A stretch of DNA of 64,000 nucleotides from Nitrosomonas sp. (lineage in GTDB: Bacteria > Pseudomonadota > Gammaproteobacteria > Burkholderiales > Nitrosomonadaceae), in NCBI GenBank assembly GCA_024281825.1, contig JAMWZY010000011.1:1-64000 (forward strand), given 5' to 3'. The translations under genes were made by a program, and so were the position numbers. How positions within the stretch are numbered: position 1 is the first letter of the stretch; each line of letters opens with the position of its first letter. The notes beneath the pieces were generated by a model that worked only from the letters and a program-made list of their open reading frames with translations, was not told the origin of the DNA and searched no databases. This document shows, piece after piece, positions 43,784 through 54,838 of this stretch.

Positions 43784-46375
43784 ATGAGTGCCGCCAAAGA
43801 ACAACACACACCTATGATGCAGCAATATCTGCATCTTAAGAGCCAACATCCTGACATGCTCATGTTTTATCGCATGGGAGACTTCTATGAGTTATTTTTT
43901 GATGACGCGGAAAAAGCAGCAAAATTACTCGGTATCACTTTGACACAACGAGGTTCTTCGGCTGGAGAACCAATCAAAATGGCGGGTGTGCCCTATCATG
44001 CAGCGGAACAATACCTCGCCAAATTGGTGAAATTGGGAGAATCCGTTGTATTGTGCGAGCAAATAGGCGATCCGGCAACTTCTAAAGGACCCGTCGCTCG
44101 TGAAGTTACCCGTATTTATACGCCAGGAACATTGACCGATGCAGCATTTTTGGAAGATAAACGCGATTGCATTCTATTGTCAATACTAGTTCGTGAAGAA
44201 ACCGTGGGATTGGCTTGGCTTAATTTAGCAGCCGGGCAGCTCCGGGTCACAGAAACCTCGCGGCAAAATCTATCCAGCGAGCTAGAGCGCATTCGGCCTG
44301 CCGAGATTTTGATTCCCGAATCGTTGGCCATGCCAGAAACACAACAACCGCACTCAGTATTAAAACGAATACCCGATTGGCAATTTGATCGCGATAACGC
44401 AATCCAAGTACTGACCCGGCAATTGGCGACACAGAGTCTATCCGGTTTCGGTTGCGATGATTTATTCATCGCAATGGCGGCGGCAGGTGCTTTGCTGGAA
44501 TATATTCACCTGACCCAAGGCACAAAGGTATGCCCCGTTACTTCATTACACGCTGAATTTGACGCAGCTTATGTACGGATGGACGTATCGACACGGCGCA
44601 ATTTAGAAATTTCCGAAACCCTGCGCGGCGAGCAATCACCAACGCTACTGTCATTATTGGATACCTGCTCTACCAACATGGGTAGCCGCTTGATGCAATT
44701 CTGGCTGCATCATCCCTTACGCGATGCACGGGTGATTCAGAGTCGCCTGGATTGCGTCACCGCTGTGTTGGGTGATTCAGCATCCAATTACTACGTACCA
44801 ACGCGCATACTGTTGCGAAAGTTTGTGGATATCGAGCGAATTGCCGCACGCATTGCACTCCAATCAGCCCGCCCCAGAGATTTATCCGGATTGCGCGATA
44901 GTCTTAAATTGATACCCGAATTGAACGAAATTCTCACGCCTTGTCACAATGAAGCTTTGCAATCATTGATCCAAATATTTCAGATTGATGCCGCCTGGGT
45001 GGATTGCCTCAACGAATCCTTACTCGAAGAACCAGCTACGGTGTTGCGTGAAGGCAATGTCATTGCTAATGGTTACGATGCAGAATTAGATGAATTACGC
45101 GCTTTGCAAAATAATTGTGGCGAATTTCTGTTGCAATTAGAAACTCGAGAGAAAGAACGCACCGGCATTCCGAGCTTAAAAGTAGAATATAACCGCGTGC
45201 ACGGTTTTTATATCGAAGTGACGCATGCGCATAGCGAAAAAATACCCATCGATTATCGACGCAGGCAAACATTGAAAAACGCCGAGCGCTACATCACACC
45301 AGAGCTCAAAGCCTTTGAAGACAAAGCACTGTCTGCGCGTGACCGTGCTTTGGCACGTGAAAAACAGTTGTATCAGGAACTACTATATCAGCTCCAGCCT
45401 TTTGTGCCAGTATTACAGAAACTAGCTGCCAGTATCGCTGAAATCGATGTGTTGTGTGCCTTCGCGGAGCGTGCGAGAACATTGAACTATGTTCAACCGC
45501 AACTATTGGAAGAAAATATTTTTAATATTGATGCGGGGCGACACCCGGTTGTGGAAAACCAGGTTGAACATTTTGTCGCGAATGATATTGATCTTTCTGG
45601 CGAATCCGGTCAAAGCCCGCAGATGTTACTGATCACCGGCCCCAATATGGGAGGAAAATCAACCTACATGCGCCAAGCCGCCTTGATTGCATTACTGGCG
45701 CACTGCGGTAGTTATGTACCCGCCAAACAAGCGCAACTGGGGATGTTGGATCAGATATTCACGCGTATTGGCGCATCGGATGATTTGGCCAGCGGCCGTT
45801 CGACTTTTATGGTGGAAATGACAGAAACCGCTAATATCTTGCATCATGCCACCCAACGCAGCTTGGTACTGATGGACGAAGTGGGGCGTGGCACATCGAC
45901 CTTTGATGGGCTGGCGCTTGCGTTCGCCATTGCACGGCATTTAGTAACGCAAAACCGTAGCTTGACGTTATTTGCCACACATTACTTCGAACTGACCAAA
46001 CTGGCGGATGAATTCCCTCAAATCCACAATGTGCACCTGAGTGCTGCCGAATATAAAAATCATATCGTTTTTCTGCATAAAGTCACCGAGGGTCCAGCGA
46101 ATCAAAGTTATGGCTTACAAGTCGCCGCGCTCGCCGGTGTTCCGGGTAATGTCATCAAGGTAGCGCGCAATCACCTGATTCAGTTGGAACAAGACAGCTT
46201 GAGAAAAAATATCCAGCCAGACCTTTTTTCGATTCAATCTCTTGAAACAGTTGAACCCACACCACAACACGCGCGCGTCATTGCGATGTTGGAAGCATTA
46301 TCGCCGGATGAATTGACGCCGAAACAAGCTCTAGAAAAAGTTTATGCGCTAAAGAAATCGCTTGAGGATAATTGA
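43784..46375 (+). CDS. mutS: DNA mismatch repair protein MutS
   Basis: The 863-residue protein has the mismatch-binding MutS-I domain with [12 protein letters not shown] (the Phe-x-Glu element), connector, lever and clamp domains, and the ATPase domain with Walker [14 protein letters not shown], Walker [17 protein letters not shown] and the ATHYFEL switch. The C-terminal region has [22 protein letters not shown], the dimer/tetramer end. It recognises mispaired bases after replication. The 171-bp upstream gap has no recognised gene. Confidence 0.97.
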   Translation: MSAAKEQHTPMMQQYLHLKSQHPDMLMFYRMGDFYELFFDDAEKAAKLLGITLTQRGSSAGEPIKMAGVPYHAAEQYLAKLVKLGESVVLCEQIGDPATSKGPVAREVTRIYTPGTLTDAAFLEDKRDCILLSILVREETVGLAWLNLAAGQLRVTETSRQNLSSELERIRPAEILIPESLAMPETQQPHSVLKRIPDWQFDRDNAIQVLTRQLATQSLSGFGCDDLFIAMAAAGALLEYIHLTQGTKVCPVTSLHAEFDAAYVRMDVSTRRNLEISETLRGEQSPTLLSLLDTCSTNMGSRLMQFWLHHPLRDARVIQSRLDCVTAVLGDSASNYYVPTRILLRKFVDIERIAARIALQSARPRDLSGLRDSLKLIPELNEILTPCHNEALQSLIQIFQIDAAWVDCLNESLLEEPATVLREGNVIANGYDAELDELRALQNNCGEFLLQLETREKERTGIPSLKVEYNRVHGFYIEVTHAHSEKIPIDYRRRQTLKNAERYITPELKAFEDKALSARDRALAREKQLYQELLYQLQPFVPVLQKLAASIAEIDVLCAFAERARTLNYVQPQLLEENIFNIDAGRHPVVENQVEHFVANDIDLSGESGQSPQMLLITGPNMGGKSTYMRQAALIALLAHCGSYVPAKQAQLGMLDQIFTRIGASDDLASGRSTFMVEMTETANILHHATQRSLVLMDEVGRGTSTFDGLALAFAIARHLVTQNRSLTLFATHYFELTKLADEFPQIHNVHLSAAEYKNHIVFLHKVTEGPANQSYGLQVAALAGVPGNVIKVARNHLIQLEQDSLRKNIQPDLFSIQSLETVEPTPQHARVIAMLEALSPDELTPKQALEKVYALKKSLEDN

Positions 46376-46538
46376 GGTCCGGTGATTTATCAACTATCCG
46401 GATCATTCCCATGCTATCTTGATTTTCATAATTAAAAATGCTTTTTTCCGGTTACTGTTCGCAGTGAAATTTTGTTCTAACCTCTAATTATGATACTTTT
46501 CGTTATACGCTATAAAAATTAGCAAATTCTAATGCAGC

Positions 46539-49500
46539 ATGGAATACGAGCGATACATAAAGAAATCCCTACTTCCACTTGCCCGCATGTTACTGCTGGC
46601 ATCGGCCTATTTCGCTGGAGGATATACAGGATTAAGCTTGCCTTATGTAAGTGCAAGTATCACTTTATTTTGGCCGCCCTCCGGAATCGCTTTAGCGGCA
46701 CTGTTGCTTTGGGGGATGTGGTGCTGGCCAGGCATATTTATGGGCGCGCTTGTCACAAACCTGTTTATCGGTAACCTCCCTCCGCCTGTTGCGCTGGTAA
46801 TCGCTTTAGGTAATACCGCAGGCCCCATGCTGGGCGCGCTACTACTCCAGAAGGTAATGGGATTTAAAAACAACTTCTTGCACGGACGTGATGTAACGAT
46901 TTTTTTGCTGATTGGGCCGAGCAGTATGTTGCTGACTGCCAGTATCGGTGTTTTAGCATTGTATACTGGCGGAATGCTGTCCTTTGATTTGCTATTCCGG
47001 GCTTGGACCGGCTGGTGGATTGGCGATACGGTGGGCATTTTGGTATTTACACCTCTGCTACTGTTCTTGCTAAGTGATTCGCAGACTCCGATGTTGCAAT
47101 GGTCGCAAAGTAAGCTGGAGTTTATTTTGGTACTGGGTAGTTGTGTCTGCTTAACTTGGCTGATGTTTGGCGACATTTCGGCTATTAATCAACTTATGCT
47201 GCCGCTTGCTTTTATGGTGTTTCCCCCGTTGATATGGGCGAGCTTGCGCTTAAATGCTTTAGAAACTTTTGTAATAGTTCTGGCAATTGCTTCGATTGCC
47301 ATCATCGGAACGACGAAAGGAGTTGGTCCTTTTTCCAGAGGAGATTTCCAGCAAAATCAATTAATTTTGTGTGTTTTTATCGCTACGATTACATTCGTCG
47401 CTCTTATGATGATCGGTATCCAAGCAGGCCAGCGCGAGGCTAAGCAACAATTGCACGCAAGTGAATCACGCCTTCGTTTGGCTCTGGAAGCAGCCAATCA
47501 GGGTCTTTATGATCTCAATGTAAGGACCGGAGAGACAATCGTCAGTCCAGAGTATGCCCCGATGCTCGGGCACGATCCGCAATCTTTTATAGAAACCAGC
47601 GCCAATTGGCTTGACCGCATGTATCCCGGAGACCGGGAAACTGCTTATCAGATCTATAGCGAATACATCAGCGGCTTACGCAAAGAATATCAAGTGGAGT
47701 TTAGGCAACGCACGCAGCAAAACGAATGGAAGTGGATTCTATCGCTAGGCAAAGTGATTGAATGGGATTCCCAGGGGCATCCAGTCCGCATGTTGGGCAC
47801 ACACACCGATATCAGCGATCGTAAGGCGAAAGAGCTTGCTCTACAGAAAAATGAGGAAGAATTACGAATATCCGAACGTCATCAACGAGAATTACGGGTG
47901 CTAGCAGAGCGGGAACAAAGCCGCATGAGCGCATTGCTTTCCGCCATGAGTGTAGGAATTTTATTTGAGGACAATCAGCAGCAAGTGGAATATGTCAATC
48001 CGGCATTCTTACGAATGTGGGGCATCGACGAGCATGAGAACTTATTGAACAAGCCGACCCGAACTATTCTCGAATGTTCCAGCGAGCGATTCGCGCAACT
48101 TGGCCATACTTCCAAACATATGCTGAGCGTGCCGAATATACACGAAACCAGCGAATGCTTCGAGCTTGAACTGAATAACGGTCGAATGCTTACGCAGTTA
48201 TCTCATCCTGTCAACGATATCGAGGGTCGGATTATCGGTCGATTATGGTTATATGAAGATATTACGCTAGAGCGGCAAACCGCACAGCAGCTATTATATC
48301 TGGCAGAGCGCGATCCGTTAACCGGTTTATACAATCGTCATCGATTCCAGGAAGAGTTGAATAATCTGATCGCTGCTTCATTACGCAGCCGGCAGAAGTT
48401 TGCGCTGTTGTATTTTGATCTCGATGATTTCAAATATATTAATGATACCTTCGGGCACCGGGCCGGGGATACCGTTCTGGTTCGAACAGCGGGGGAGATT
48501 TCCAGCATAGTGCGTCATATTGAAGTGTTCGCTCGCTTGGGAGGTGACGAATTTGCCATTCTGAGCCATCTGCAGCCGGATGACGATTTAGACATTCTTC
48601 CCGCTCGGATAGTAGCGTCGATCTCATCGATTCCATTGCATTTCCGTGGAACCAATATTCGCCTGACAACCAGTGTGGGTGTCGCCGTTTTCCCTGAGCA
48701 CGGTGAAACAGCCGAAGATTTGGTTGCACATGCAGATACTGCAATGTATCAGGCTAAGAATCAGGGCAAAAATACCTGGGCCATCTACGATCCTCAGCGT
48801 GATTCCTCGGAAGTCATGATGAACCGGATGACCTGGTACAACTGGATTACTCAAGCGCTGGAACAAAATCTTTTTATAATCCATTTCCAAGGAGTTTACG
48901 AAACCACTCAGAATGCCCTGACTCATTTGGAGATACTTATCAGGATGCGCGATGTAAATGAGCCAGAACATTTAATTATGCCGGGACAGTTTATTCCCAT
49001 AGCGGAAAAGAGTGGACAGATTGTCAATATTGACCGCTGGGTGATCAAGCGCAGCATCGAGCTGCTGGGTGAGAACCCGGCAATGCCGCCAGTTGCAATC
49101 AATATTTCCGGCAGGACATTCGACGACCCATCGATTCCGCAGTATATCCGCAGTTTGTTAAGCGAACTGCAAGTAGATCCAGCGCGCCTTATCATCGAGC
49201 TGACCGAAACGGCAGCGGTGTCTGACATACATGATGCGCAACGTTTTATCGAAGCGGTTCATCAAGCCGGCTGTCGTGTTTGCCTAGACGATTTTGGCAG
49301 CGGTTTTTCAACGTTCGGCTATCTGAAATACTTGGGAGTCGAAATTCTTAAAATCGACGGATTATTTATCCGCGATCTTCCCAATAACCATGACAATCAG
49401 ATTTTTGTCAAAGCCATGGTAGAAGTCGCGCGAGGGCTTGGCAAGTTAACCGTGGCAGAATTTGTCGAAGACGCCGCTACGCTAAGCATGGTAAAAAGCC

Positions 49501-49568
49501 TGGGAATCGACTTAGCACAAGGTTATTACCTGGACCAACCAGGAGCGGAGATTCCCGTCAAATCTTGA
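46539..49568 (+). CDS. MASE1-PAS-PAS-GGDEF-EAL protein
   Basis: The 1009-residue protein starts with a MASE1 sensor of about eight membrane segments (residues about 10-300, including LFWPPSGIALAALLLWG). Two PAS domains follow (about 310-430 and 455-570). The GGDEF domain has an intact signature at 668-672 (GGDEF), then the EAL domain. In that domain the signature is EIL rather than EAL, but LTETAA, LDDFGSGFS, KIDG and a VAEFVED helix remain. It could make c-di-GMP. Phosphodiesterase activity is less certain. It is a single transcription unit, with mutS upstream on the same strand and a convergent SDR gene downstream. Confidence 0.88.
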   Translation: MEYERYIKKSLLPLARMLLLASAYFAGGYTGLSLPYVSASITLFWPPSGIALAALLLWGMWCWPGIFMGALVTNLFIGNLPPPVALVIALGNTAGPMLGALLLQKVMGFKNNFLHGRDVTIFLLIGPSSMLLTASIGVLALYTGGMLSFDLLFRAWTGWWIGDTVGILVFTPLLLFLLSDSQTPMLQWSQSKLEFILVLGSCVCLTWLMFGDISAINQLMLPLAFMVFPPLIWASLRLNALETFVIVLAIASIAIIGTTKGVGPFSRGDFQQNQLILCVFIATITFVALMMIGIQAGQREAKQQLHASESRLRLALEAANQGLYDLNVRTGETIVSPEYAPMLGHDPQSFIETSANWLDRMYPGDRETAYQIYSEYISGLRKEYQVEFRQRTQQNEWKWILSLGKVIEWDSQGHPVRMLGTHTDISDRKAKELALQKNEEELRISERHQRELRVLAEREQSRMSALLSAMSVGILFEDNQQQVEYVNPAFLRMWGIDEHENLLNKPTRTILECSSERFAQLGHTSKHMLSVPNIHETSECFELELNNGRMLTQLSHPVNDIEGRIIGRLWLYEDITLERQTAQQLLYLAERDPLTGLYNRHRFQEELNNLIAASLRSRQKFALLYFDLDDFKYINDTFGHRAGDTVLVRTAGEISSIVRHIEVFARLGGDEFAILSHLQPDDDLDILPARIVASISSIPLHFRGTNIRLTTSVGVAVFPEHGETAEDLVAHADTAMYQAKNQGKNTWAIYDPQRDSSEVMMNRMTWYNWITQALEQNLFIIHFQGVYETTQNALTHLEILIRMRDVNEPEHLIMPGQFIPIAEKSGQIVNIDRWVIKRSIELLGENPAMPPVAINISGRTFDDPSIPQYIRSLLSELQVDPARLIIELTETAAVSDIHDAQRFIEAVHQAGCRVCLDDFGSGFSTFGYLKYLGVEILKIDGLFIRDLPNNHDNQIFVKAMVEVARGLGKLTVAEFVEDAATLSMVKSLGIDLAQGYYLDQPGAEIPVKS

Positions 49569-49637
49569 AATAAAAAGATTTTGCACAACCTTCGCCGCCA
49601 TGAATAGCCAGCGATCACTAAACTTTTCTTGCAAATA

Positions 49638-50537
49638 CTATTCTTGTCTTGCGTTCCGTGCCGCTTGTATGCCAGACACAACGGTTGGATACAACAACTT
49701 GACGTATAATTCTCTTTTTAACCTTGCGTTGACTAACCGTCGGGATTCTCGCATAAAAGACATCATGCCCGGTGAGATCCGTTTTTCAGCTTCTTCACGG
49801 TTAATCCGCGGCGGGTGGGGATAACCGAAATGGTCTGCGATCAAATCAAAATAAGCACCCATTTTGATTTGCGAGTCATCGCACGCATGATACAGCCTGC
49901 CCGGTTTGCCATATTGTGCGGTGGCGTAAATGATTCGCGCCAAATCGTCGGCATGGATATGGTTGGTATAGCTATCTTCGTTTTCCGATAATGCCGGTAA
50001 GTTTTGTTGTAGACGCAAAAGCGGCAACCGGTCTGCGGCATAAATGCCTGGTACGCGCAGAATCGATACAGCGACGTGAGTACGTTTTCCCCATGCACGG
50101 ATTTGTTTTTCGGCATCTACTCGCCGAACGGCGCGTTCATTAGTGGGATTCACTGAATGAGCTTCATCTATCATTGCTCCTTGGCAATCGCCATAGACGC
50201 CACTGGTGCTGATATAAATAAGCCGCTGTGGTAGAATTGTCGCAGTATTTCTAGGTTGTCGTGACAATGCAGACAGCAAGTGAGCGGTGCGCTTGTCCCG
50301 CAAACCTTCGCTCTGCGGTGGCGCTAAATGAATGACGAGTTGTGCAATTCCGGAAATTCTCTCAAGTGTTTCTGGTAAATCCAGGTCTCCGTAAATCGGG
50401 GTCATAGCATGAGACCGGAGAGAGTTGATATTATTGGCATTTCGGTACAGTCCAAAAATGCGGTAATGGTTCTTGAATAAGGGTGCTGTCCGCAGTGCAA
50501 TATCGCCACTACCGACAATTAATAGTGTTTTTTTCAT
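49638..50537 (-). CDS. NAD-dependent epimerase/SDR family protein (YeeZ-like)
   Basis: The 299-residue protein begins with the Rossmann motif VGSGDIALRTAP and has YISTSGVYGDC in the place of the SDR active-site region, then PGIYA and a C-terminal end typical of atypical SDRs. YeeZ-like proteins have no proven substrate. It is divergent from the flavoprotein at 50581 with a 43-bp gap between starts. Confidence 0.85.
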   Translation of the reverse strand: MKKTLLIVGSGDIALRTAPLFKNHYRIFGLYRNANNINSLRSHAMTPIYGDLDLPETLERISGIAQLVIHLAPPQSEGLRDKRTAHLLSALSRQPRNTATILPQRLIYISTSGVYGDCQGAMIDEAHSVNPTNERAVRRVDAEKQIRAWGKRTHVAVSILRVPGIYAADRLPLLRLQQNLPALSENEDSYTNHIHADDLARIIYATAQYGKPGRLYHACDDSQIKMGAYFDLIADHFGYPHPPRINREEAEKRISPGMMSFMRESRRLVNARLKRELYVKLLYPTVVSGIQAARNARQE

Positions 50538-50580
50538 TGGTTACTTTAATTTTGTTACGCAGTTTATTAACCTTCATGTA

Positions 50581-51633
50581 ATGTCGCGCCAAATCATTAT
50601 TCAACCCAGTGGGCATGTACTTACGGTCGAATCAGGAGAAACCATTTTAGAAGCTGCTTTACGCGCAGGATTATCACTGCCGTATGGTTGCAGGAATGGT
50701 TCTTGCGGCCTTTGTAAAGGTGAAATCATACAGGGAACTGTCGATTATGGTCAGCATAATGAGGAAACTTTAACCGCGGCCGAAAAACGTGAAGGGCGTG
50801 CCTTACTGTGTTGCGCATCACCTCTCACAGACTTAGTGATACATTTGGACGAAATCAGTGCAACGAAAGGCATAGAAATAAAAACACTACCGTGCCGCGT
50901 CGAAAAGCTTGAATTAGTTGCACCCGATGTGATGATTGTTTCGTTGAAATTACCGGCGAATCAACGCCTACAATTCCTGCCTGGACAATACATCGATATT
51001 CTGCTGAAAGAGGGGCAACGCAGGAGTTTTTCGTTAGCGAATGCTCCCCATGATGATGAAGTATTGCAATTGCATGTACGTAATTATCCGGGAGGCGCGT
51101 TCACTGAGCATGTTTTTACGCACATGAAAGTGAAAGATATGCTGCGTTTCACGGGTCCATTAGGATCTTTCTTTCTGCGCGACACACCAGCAGAAAATAC
51201 GCCGATTATTTTCTTGGCCAGTGGCACGGGTTTTGCGCCGATCAAAAGTATTCTGGAACATATTTTTTACCATGCCAGCAATCCGTTTTATCGCAAACCC
51301 ATGACACTCTACTGGGGAGTTCGCATCAAAGACGATTTATATTTAACAGACCTAATCAACGAATGGCAGCAACAGCACCCCAACTTTGATTTTATTCCGG
51401 TTCTGTCTGACCCTCTACCGAAAGATCATTGGCAAGGGCGAACAGGATTTGTTCATCATGCGGTGATGCAAGATCACAGCGATTTGCAAGCATACCAAGT
51501 TTACGCTTGCGGCTCCCCGGTCGTGATCAAAGCTGCTTATCATGATTTCATCAGTCAAAGGCATTTACCAAACAATGCCTTTTTCTCTGACATATTTACA
51601 CCTTCAACAACCACGCCGAATAATCCAGGTTAG
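50581..51633 (+). CDS. 2Fe-2S/FAD/NAD(P) reductase, CDP-6-deoxy-glucoseen reductase-like
   Basis: The start at 50581 gives a product that opens directly with the ferredoxin domain; the ATG at 50473 would run over the divergent gene's start. The 350-residue protein has a plant-type [2Fe-2S] domain (YGCRNGSCGLCKGE and LLCCA), an FAD domain with RRSFSLANAP, and an NAD(P) domain with ASGTGFAPIKSI and a C-terminal YACGSP. This layout is shared by AscD-like reductases and phenol hydroxylase reductases. In betaproteobacteria it is usually a housekeeping gene of unsettled role rather than part of a sugar pathway. No sugar genes are nearby. Confidence 0.85.
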   Translation: MSRQIIIQPSGHVLTVESGETILEAALRAGLSLPYGCRNGSCGLCKGEIIQGTVDYGQHNEETLTAAEKREGRALLCCASPLTDLVIHLDEISATKGIEIKTLPCRVEKLELVAPDVMIVSLKLPANQRLQFLPGQYIDILLKEGQRRSFSLANAPHDDEVLQLHVRNYPGGAFTEHVFTHMKVKDMLRFTGPLGSFFLRDTPAENTPIIFLASGTGFAPIKSILEHIFYHASNPFYRKPMTLYWGVRIKDDLYLTDLINEWQQQHPNFDFIPVLSDPLPKDHWQGRTGFVHHAVMQDHSDLQAYQVYACGSPVVIKAAYHDFISQRHLPNNAFFSDIFTPSTTTPNNPG

Positions 51634-52814
51634 TTGAGTTTTTTAAGCGTAAACTCCAATCCTTTGTTGTAGTGAATGATCGCTGCTTCGTGTTTGCCAA
51701 GTTTTTCATATAATTGCGCTAACGCGAGATGAGCTTTATGGCTCGGTTCGACCGACAAGCTCGCTTCGAGATAATTTTCAGCTTTCCCCCAAATCTCACA
51801 GTAGGCGCATAATTTACCAAGTGTGAGCAATAAAGCCGCGTTGTTAGGGTGCACTCTCAACCATCCTTCAGCTAATTCAATTTGCCGACTGACATGCGAA
51901 CCTAAGCATTCCGAGTAAAGCTCGATGAGTTCAACATCCCACGTCGTAGGTAGATTATGTTCGATAATCTGGTGCGCAGAATTACAGTTATTCAATGCCA
52001 TGTATGCACGCGCCGCAGCAACTGCTAATTTACTATCCATTTTTTCCATGGGCGATACCTGTTGCTGCCAATATTGATCTAACGATCGAGCATCGGTAAA
52101 TGTGCCTTTTATTTTTTCAATTTGCGCATCGCGATGTAATTGCCTGACCAAATTCTGGTTAGCAGAAGAACGGTTGGCCAAGGTATCGGTGAGCTCTAAA
52201 ACCGCGTCCCAATTCTTGGCTTGCTGCTGCGCCTTGATTTCCAACAACAATACAGAAGATGATTGCAATCCGCCATCGGCATACAAAGACTGTAATGCAC
52301 TTAACGCTTCTTTGTGTCGCCCTTCATTAATCAAAAAATCGGCTTTGGCAATAATACTTAAGGATTTATCTTCGGGCGCCTTGGTAATGGCGGAATCAAT
52401 ATATTTATCGCGATCTGAAACCTTATCCAATTCATGTGCCGAACGCGCGGCAATAGCTCCGCTTAGCGCTGTTATCAACGATGAATCGGAAAGTTTCAAA
52501 GCGATCGCAGCATTCTTCTTGGCTTTGATGTAATCGCTTTCAAAATAGGCCTTTAGGCTGGATAAAAGCATTTCATCGGTTTTTTTAATGCGATGCCGTT
52601 CACCAAACTCAAGTACCCCCAGAGCAAATCGGATTACGATATAGGAAACGAAAGACAATACGATGATTGAAATGACCAATTCGTCTAGCGGTAACTTTAA
52701 ATTCACATCATAAGAATCAAGCACCAAGGTAGCATAACCTGGGGTATTCTTTGCTACATATACGATCGCTACTGCGGCAGTAAATAACGCTAATAGCCAA
52801 AGAGTTGCTTTCAT
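51630..52814 (-). CDS. hemY: HemY-like membrane TPR protein
   Basis: The 394-residue protein has two N-terminal membrane segments (about 1-23 and 43-65) and the HemY_N signature region, then tetratricopeptide-type helical repeats (for example LTLGKLCAYCEIWGKAENYLEASL). This is the proteobacterial HemY of the hemCDXY cluster, not the protoporphyrinogen oxidase of Gram-positive bacteria. Its exact role in tetrapyrrole synthesis is unknown. It ends 4 bp inside the end of the convergent reductase gene. hemX, expected between hemD and hemY, is not present. Confidence 0.9.
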   Translation of the reverse strand: MKATLWLLALFTAAVAIVYVAKNTPGYATLVLDSYDVNLKLPLDELVISIIVLSFVSYIVIRFALGVLEFGERHRIKKTDEMLLSSLKAYFESDYIKAKKNAAIALKLSDSSLITALSGAIAARSAHELDKVSDRDKYIDSAITKAPEDKSLSIIAKADFLINEGRHKEALSALQSLYADGGLQSSSVLLLEIKAQQQAKNWDAVLELTDTLANRSSANQNLVRQLHRDAQIEKIKGTFTDARSLDQYWQQQVSPMEKMDSKLAVAAARAYMALNNCNSAHQIIEHNLPTTWDVELIELYSECLGSHVSRQIELAEGWLRVHPNNAALLLTLGKLCAYCEIWGKAENYLEASLSVEPSHKAHLALAQLYEKLGKHEAAIIHYNKGLEFTLKKLN

Positions 52815-52973
52815 TTGTTCTCCTCGTTTCGAAAATGGAAATAACAGGATCTAAAACTAACAGGATAAGCGTTTTGAGTGAAGGCAGACGAGAATGAAAC
52901 CGTGGAATAGATTGTATTGAATATTATTAATAGTGTTTTCGACATAACTGCACTTTCAATTTTATTGTCATGG

Positions 52974-53762
52974 TTATTTCACAATCATCTTGCCAAAGTA
53001 CCCCTGCAAGCTATCAAGTAACCCCTCATCCCCAGCCATCGTTGTTTTAATAATTTTTTCGAGCCCTAATTCTTGAGCGGTTTGAACAATGCGTTCATAA
53101 CTCGTAAAGATTGGAGTCGATTTCAGTAATTGTTGGCCAAGCTTGCCTAACATGTCAAATAAATTATGTAACCCTTCGCTACTGGTGATAATTACAGCAT
53201 GTATTTCGCCCTGCGACCAGGTTTCCAATAAAGAAGCGATGTCACCCTCGGGTTTTTTACGTTGATAACATTCTGCATATTCCAATGAAGCATTACGTTG
53301 TATCAATGTATCGCCTAGTAATGCTCGACCACCCACGCCCCGAAAAATGACCACACGTTTGCCAGTCATGTCTTGCAACGGCTCTAGTCGAAGCAATGCT
53401 TCGCTATCGAACTGTTCCACCGGCGTGAGTATTTCATTGATGCCGTAATGTTTTAAGGCATCGGCACTACCTTTGCCAACAGCCGCTATCTTGAGATGAG
53501 GTGGAAAAGTGCTATATTGCGAAATGAATTGCATGGCTTTGTGTACCGCATTGGGGCTGACAAAAAACGCCCAATCAAATTGATCCAGTCGTTTTACAAT
53601 CTGAATCAGGCTATCAGGATGTTCAACATCGGTAATTGTTAGCACCGGAAAAAGAATTGGATTGCCTCCCTCTGCGCGAATACTATTGGCAAGATAAGCA
53701 CATTGGTGCTGCGGACGAGTCACCAATACATTCACCCCGGCCAATAGATTTGCTGCGGACAA
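52974..53762 (-). CDS. hemD: Uroporphyrinogen-III synthase
   Basis: The 262-residue protein has the two-domain HemD pattern: GVNVLVTRPQHQCAYLANSI at the start, FVSPNAVHKAMQF, VIFRGVGGRALLGDTL, AECYQRKKP and IITSSEGLHNLFDML. It cyclises and inverts ring D of hydroxymethylbilane to give uroporphyrinogen III. It begins 2 bp after the hemC stop, so the two are coupled. A 159-bp gap precedes hemY. Confidence 0.95.
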   Translation of the reverse strand: MSAANLLAGVNVLVTRPQHQCAYLANSIRAEGGNPILFPVLTITDVEHPDSLIQIVKRLDQFDWAFFVSPNAVHKAMQFISQYSTFPPHLKIAAVGKGSADALKHYGINEILTPVEQFDSEALLRLEPLQDMTGKRVVIFRGVGGRALLGDTLIQRNASLEYAECYQRKKPEGDIASLLETWSQGEIHAVIITSSEGLHNLFDMLGKLGQQLLKSTPIFTSYERIVQTAQELGLEKIIKTTMAGDEGLLDSLQGYFGKMIVK

Positions 53763-53764
53763 AA

Positions 53765-54721
53765 TTATTTCCAGCCTTCTGCAGGAACGAGCGCTGCTAG
53801 AATTTCACCCGCTCCTTGGCGAATTAATTTCTCTGCCAACATTTGACCCAATTGTAATCCCTGTGTTGGTTGTCCCGAAATGATATCACTGACGATACGT
53901 AGCCCATCCGGTTGCGCAACAAAGCCGCGTAATTGTAGTACGCCATCAAAAATTTCACCAAACGCTCCTAAAGGAACTTGGCAGCTACCGCCCAACACAC
54001 GACTCATTGCGCGCTCAGCCTCGACACAATATGCCGTGGTTTGATGATGCAGCGGTTGTAACCATTCCACCAGATCTGGGCGATCGGCGCGGCACTCAAT
54101 TCCCAATGCACCTTGTCCCACTGCAGGCAGACTCTGTTCCGAAGGTAATAATGCCGTGATGCGATCAGATAAGCCGAGCCTCTTCAATCCAGCCGCAGCA
54201 AGAATAATCGCTGCATATTGGCCTTCATCGAGCTTACGCAGTCGAGTTTGCACATTACCTCGCAATGGTTGTACCTTGAGATGGGGGAATCGTGCGCGTA
54301 ACTGGCTCTCTCGCCGCAAACTGGAAGTACCGACAATGCTGTCTGGCGGCAATGCATCCAAACTACTATACTGATTGGAAACAAATGCGTCGTGGGGATC
54401 TTCTCTCTCGGTAATCACGGCAAGCTTAAAACCTTCTGGCACATTCATCGGCATATCTTTCATGGAATGCACGGCAATGTCGGCACTGCCATCTTCCAAG
54501 GCTTGCTCTAATTCTTTGATGAATAAGCCTTTGCCGCCTATTTTAGAGAGTGATTGATCGAGTATTTGATCGCCCCGGGTTGTCATGCCGAGTATGCTAA
54601 TGTCCGTTTGCGGGTATAATTCAAGCAAACGTTGCTGAATATGCTCAGCTTGCCACATAGCCAATAAGCTTTCACGTGAAGCGATGACAATTTTTTTGGG
54701 TAATGTATAAGAATTGGACAT
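53765..54721 (-). CDS. hemC: Hydroxymethylbilane synthase
   Basis: The start at 54721 gives a protein opening [24 protein letters not shown], the normal N-terminus; the longer reading to 54778 adds a hydrophobic stretch not seen in the family. The 318-residue protein has [27 protein letters not shown] and [11 protein letters not shown], where the cysteine binds the dipyrromethane cofactor. It joins four porphobilinogens. It is divergent from ppc. Confidence 0.96.
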   Translation of the reverse strand: MSNSYTLPKKIVIASRESLLAMWQAEHIQQRLLELYPQTDISILGMTTRGDQILDQSLSKIGGKGLFIKELEQALEDGSADIAVHSMKDMPMNVPEGFKLAVITEREDPHDAFVSNQYSSLDALPPDSIVGTSSLRRESQLRARFPHLKVQPLRGNVQTRLRKLDEGQYAAIILAAAGLKRLGLSDRITALLPSEQSLPAVGQGALGIECRADRPDLVEWLQPLHHQTTAYCVEAERAMSRVLGGSCQVPLGAFGEIFDGVLQLRGFVAQPDGLRIVSDIISGQPTQGLQLGQMLAEKLIRQGAGEILAALVPAEGWK

Positions 54722-54838
54722 TAAAATTATAAAAATGAAAGAAATACAAAAACTTTTCGCTAAGAGCCATTTTAACATGGTAGATAATAATCATGGCTGT
54801 TTTACGTACGTTGCCTATTTTGCAGTGCGTGCAGTCGC

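Noticed and set aside
43640-43849. Small minus-strand reading frame before mutS
   Set aside because: It overlaps the mutS start, has no ribosome site and resembles no family I know.
46376-46410. Short inverted repeat after mutS as a terminator
   Set aside because: Only a 5-bp stem with a long loop and no uridine tract.
50473-50580. Longer start for the flavoprotein gene
   Set aside because: It would overlap the divergent SDR gene, and the added residues precede the conserved ferredoxin domain.
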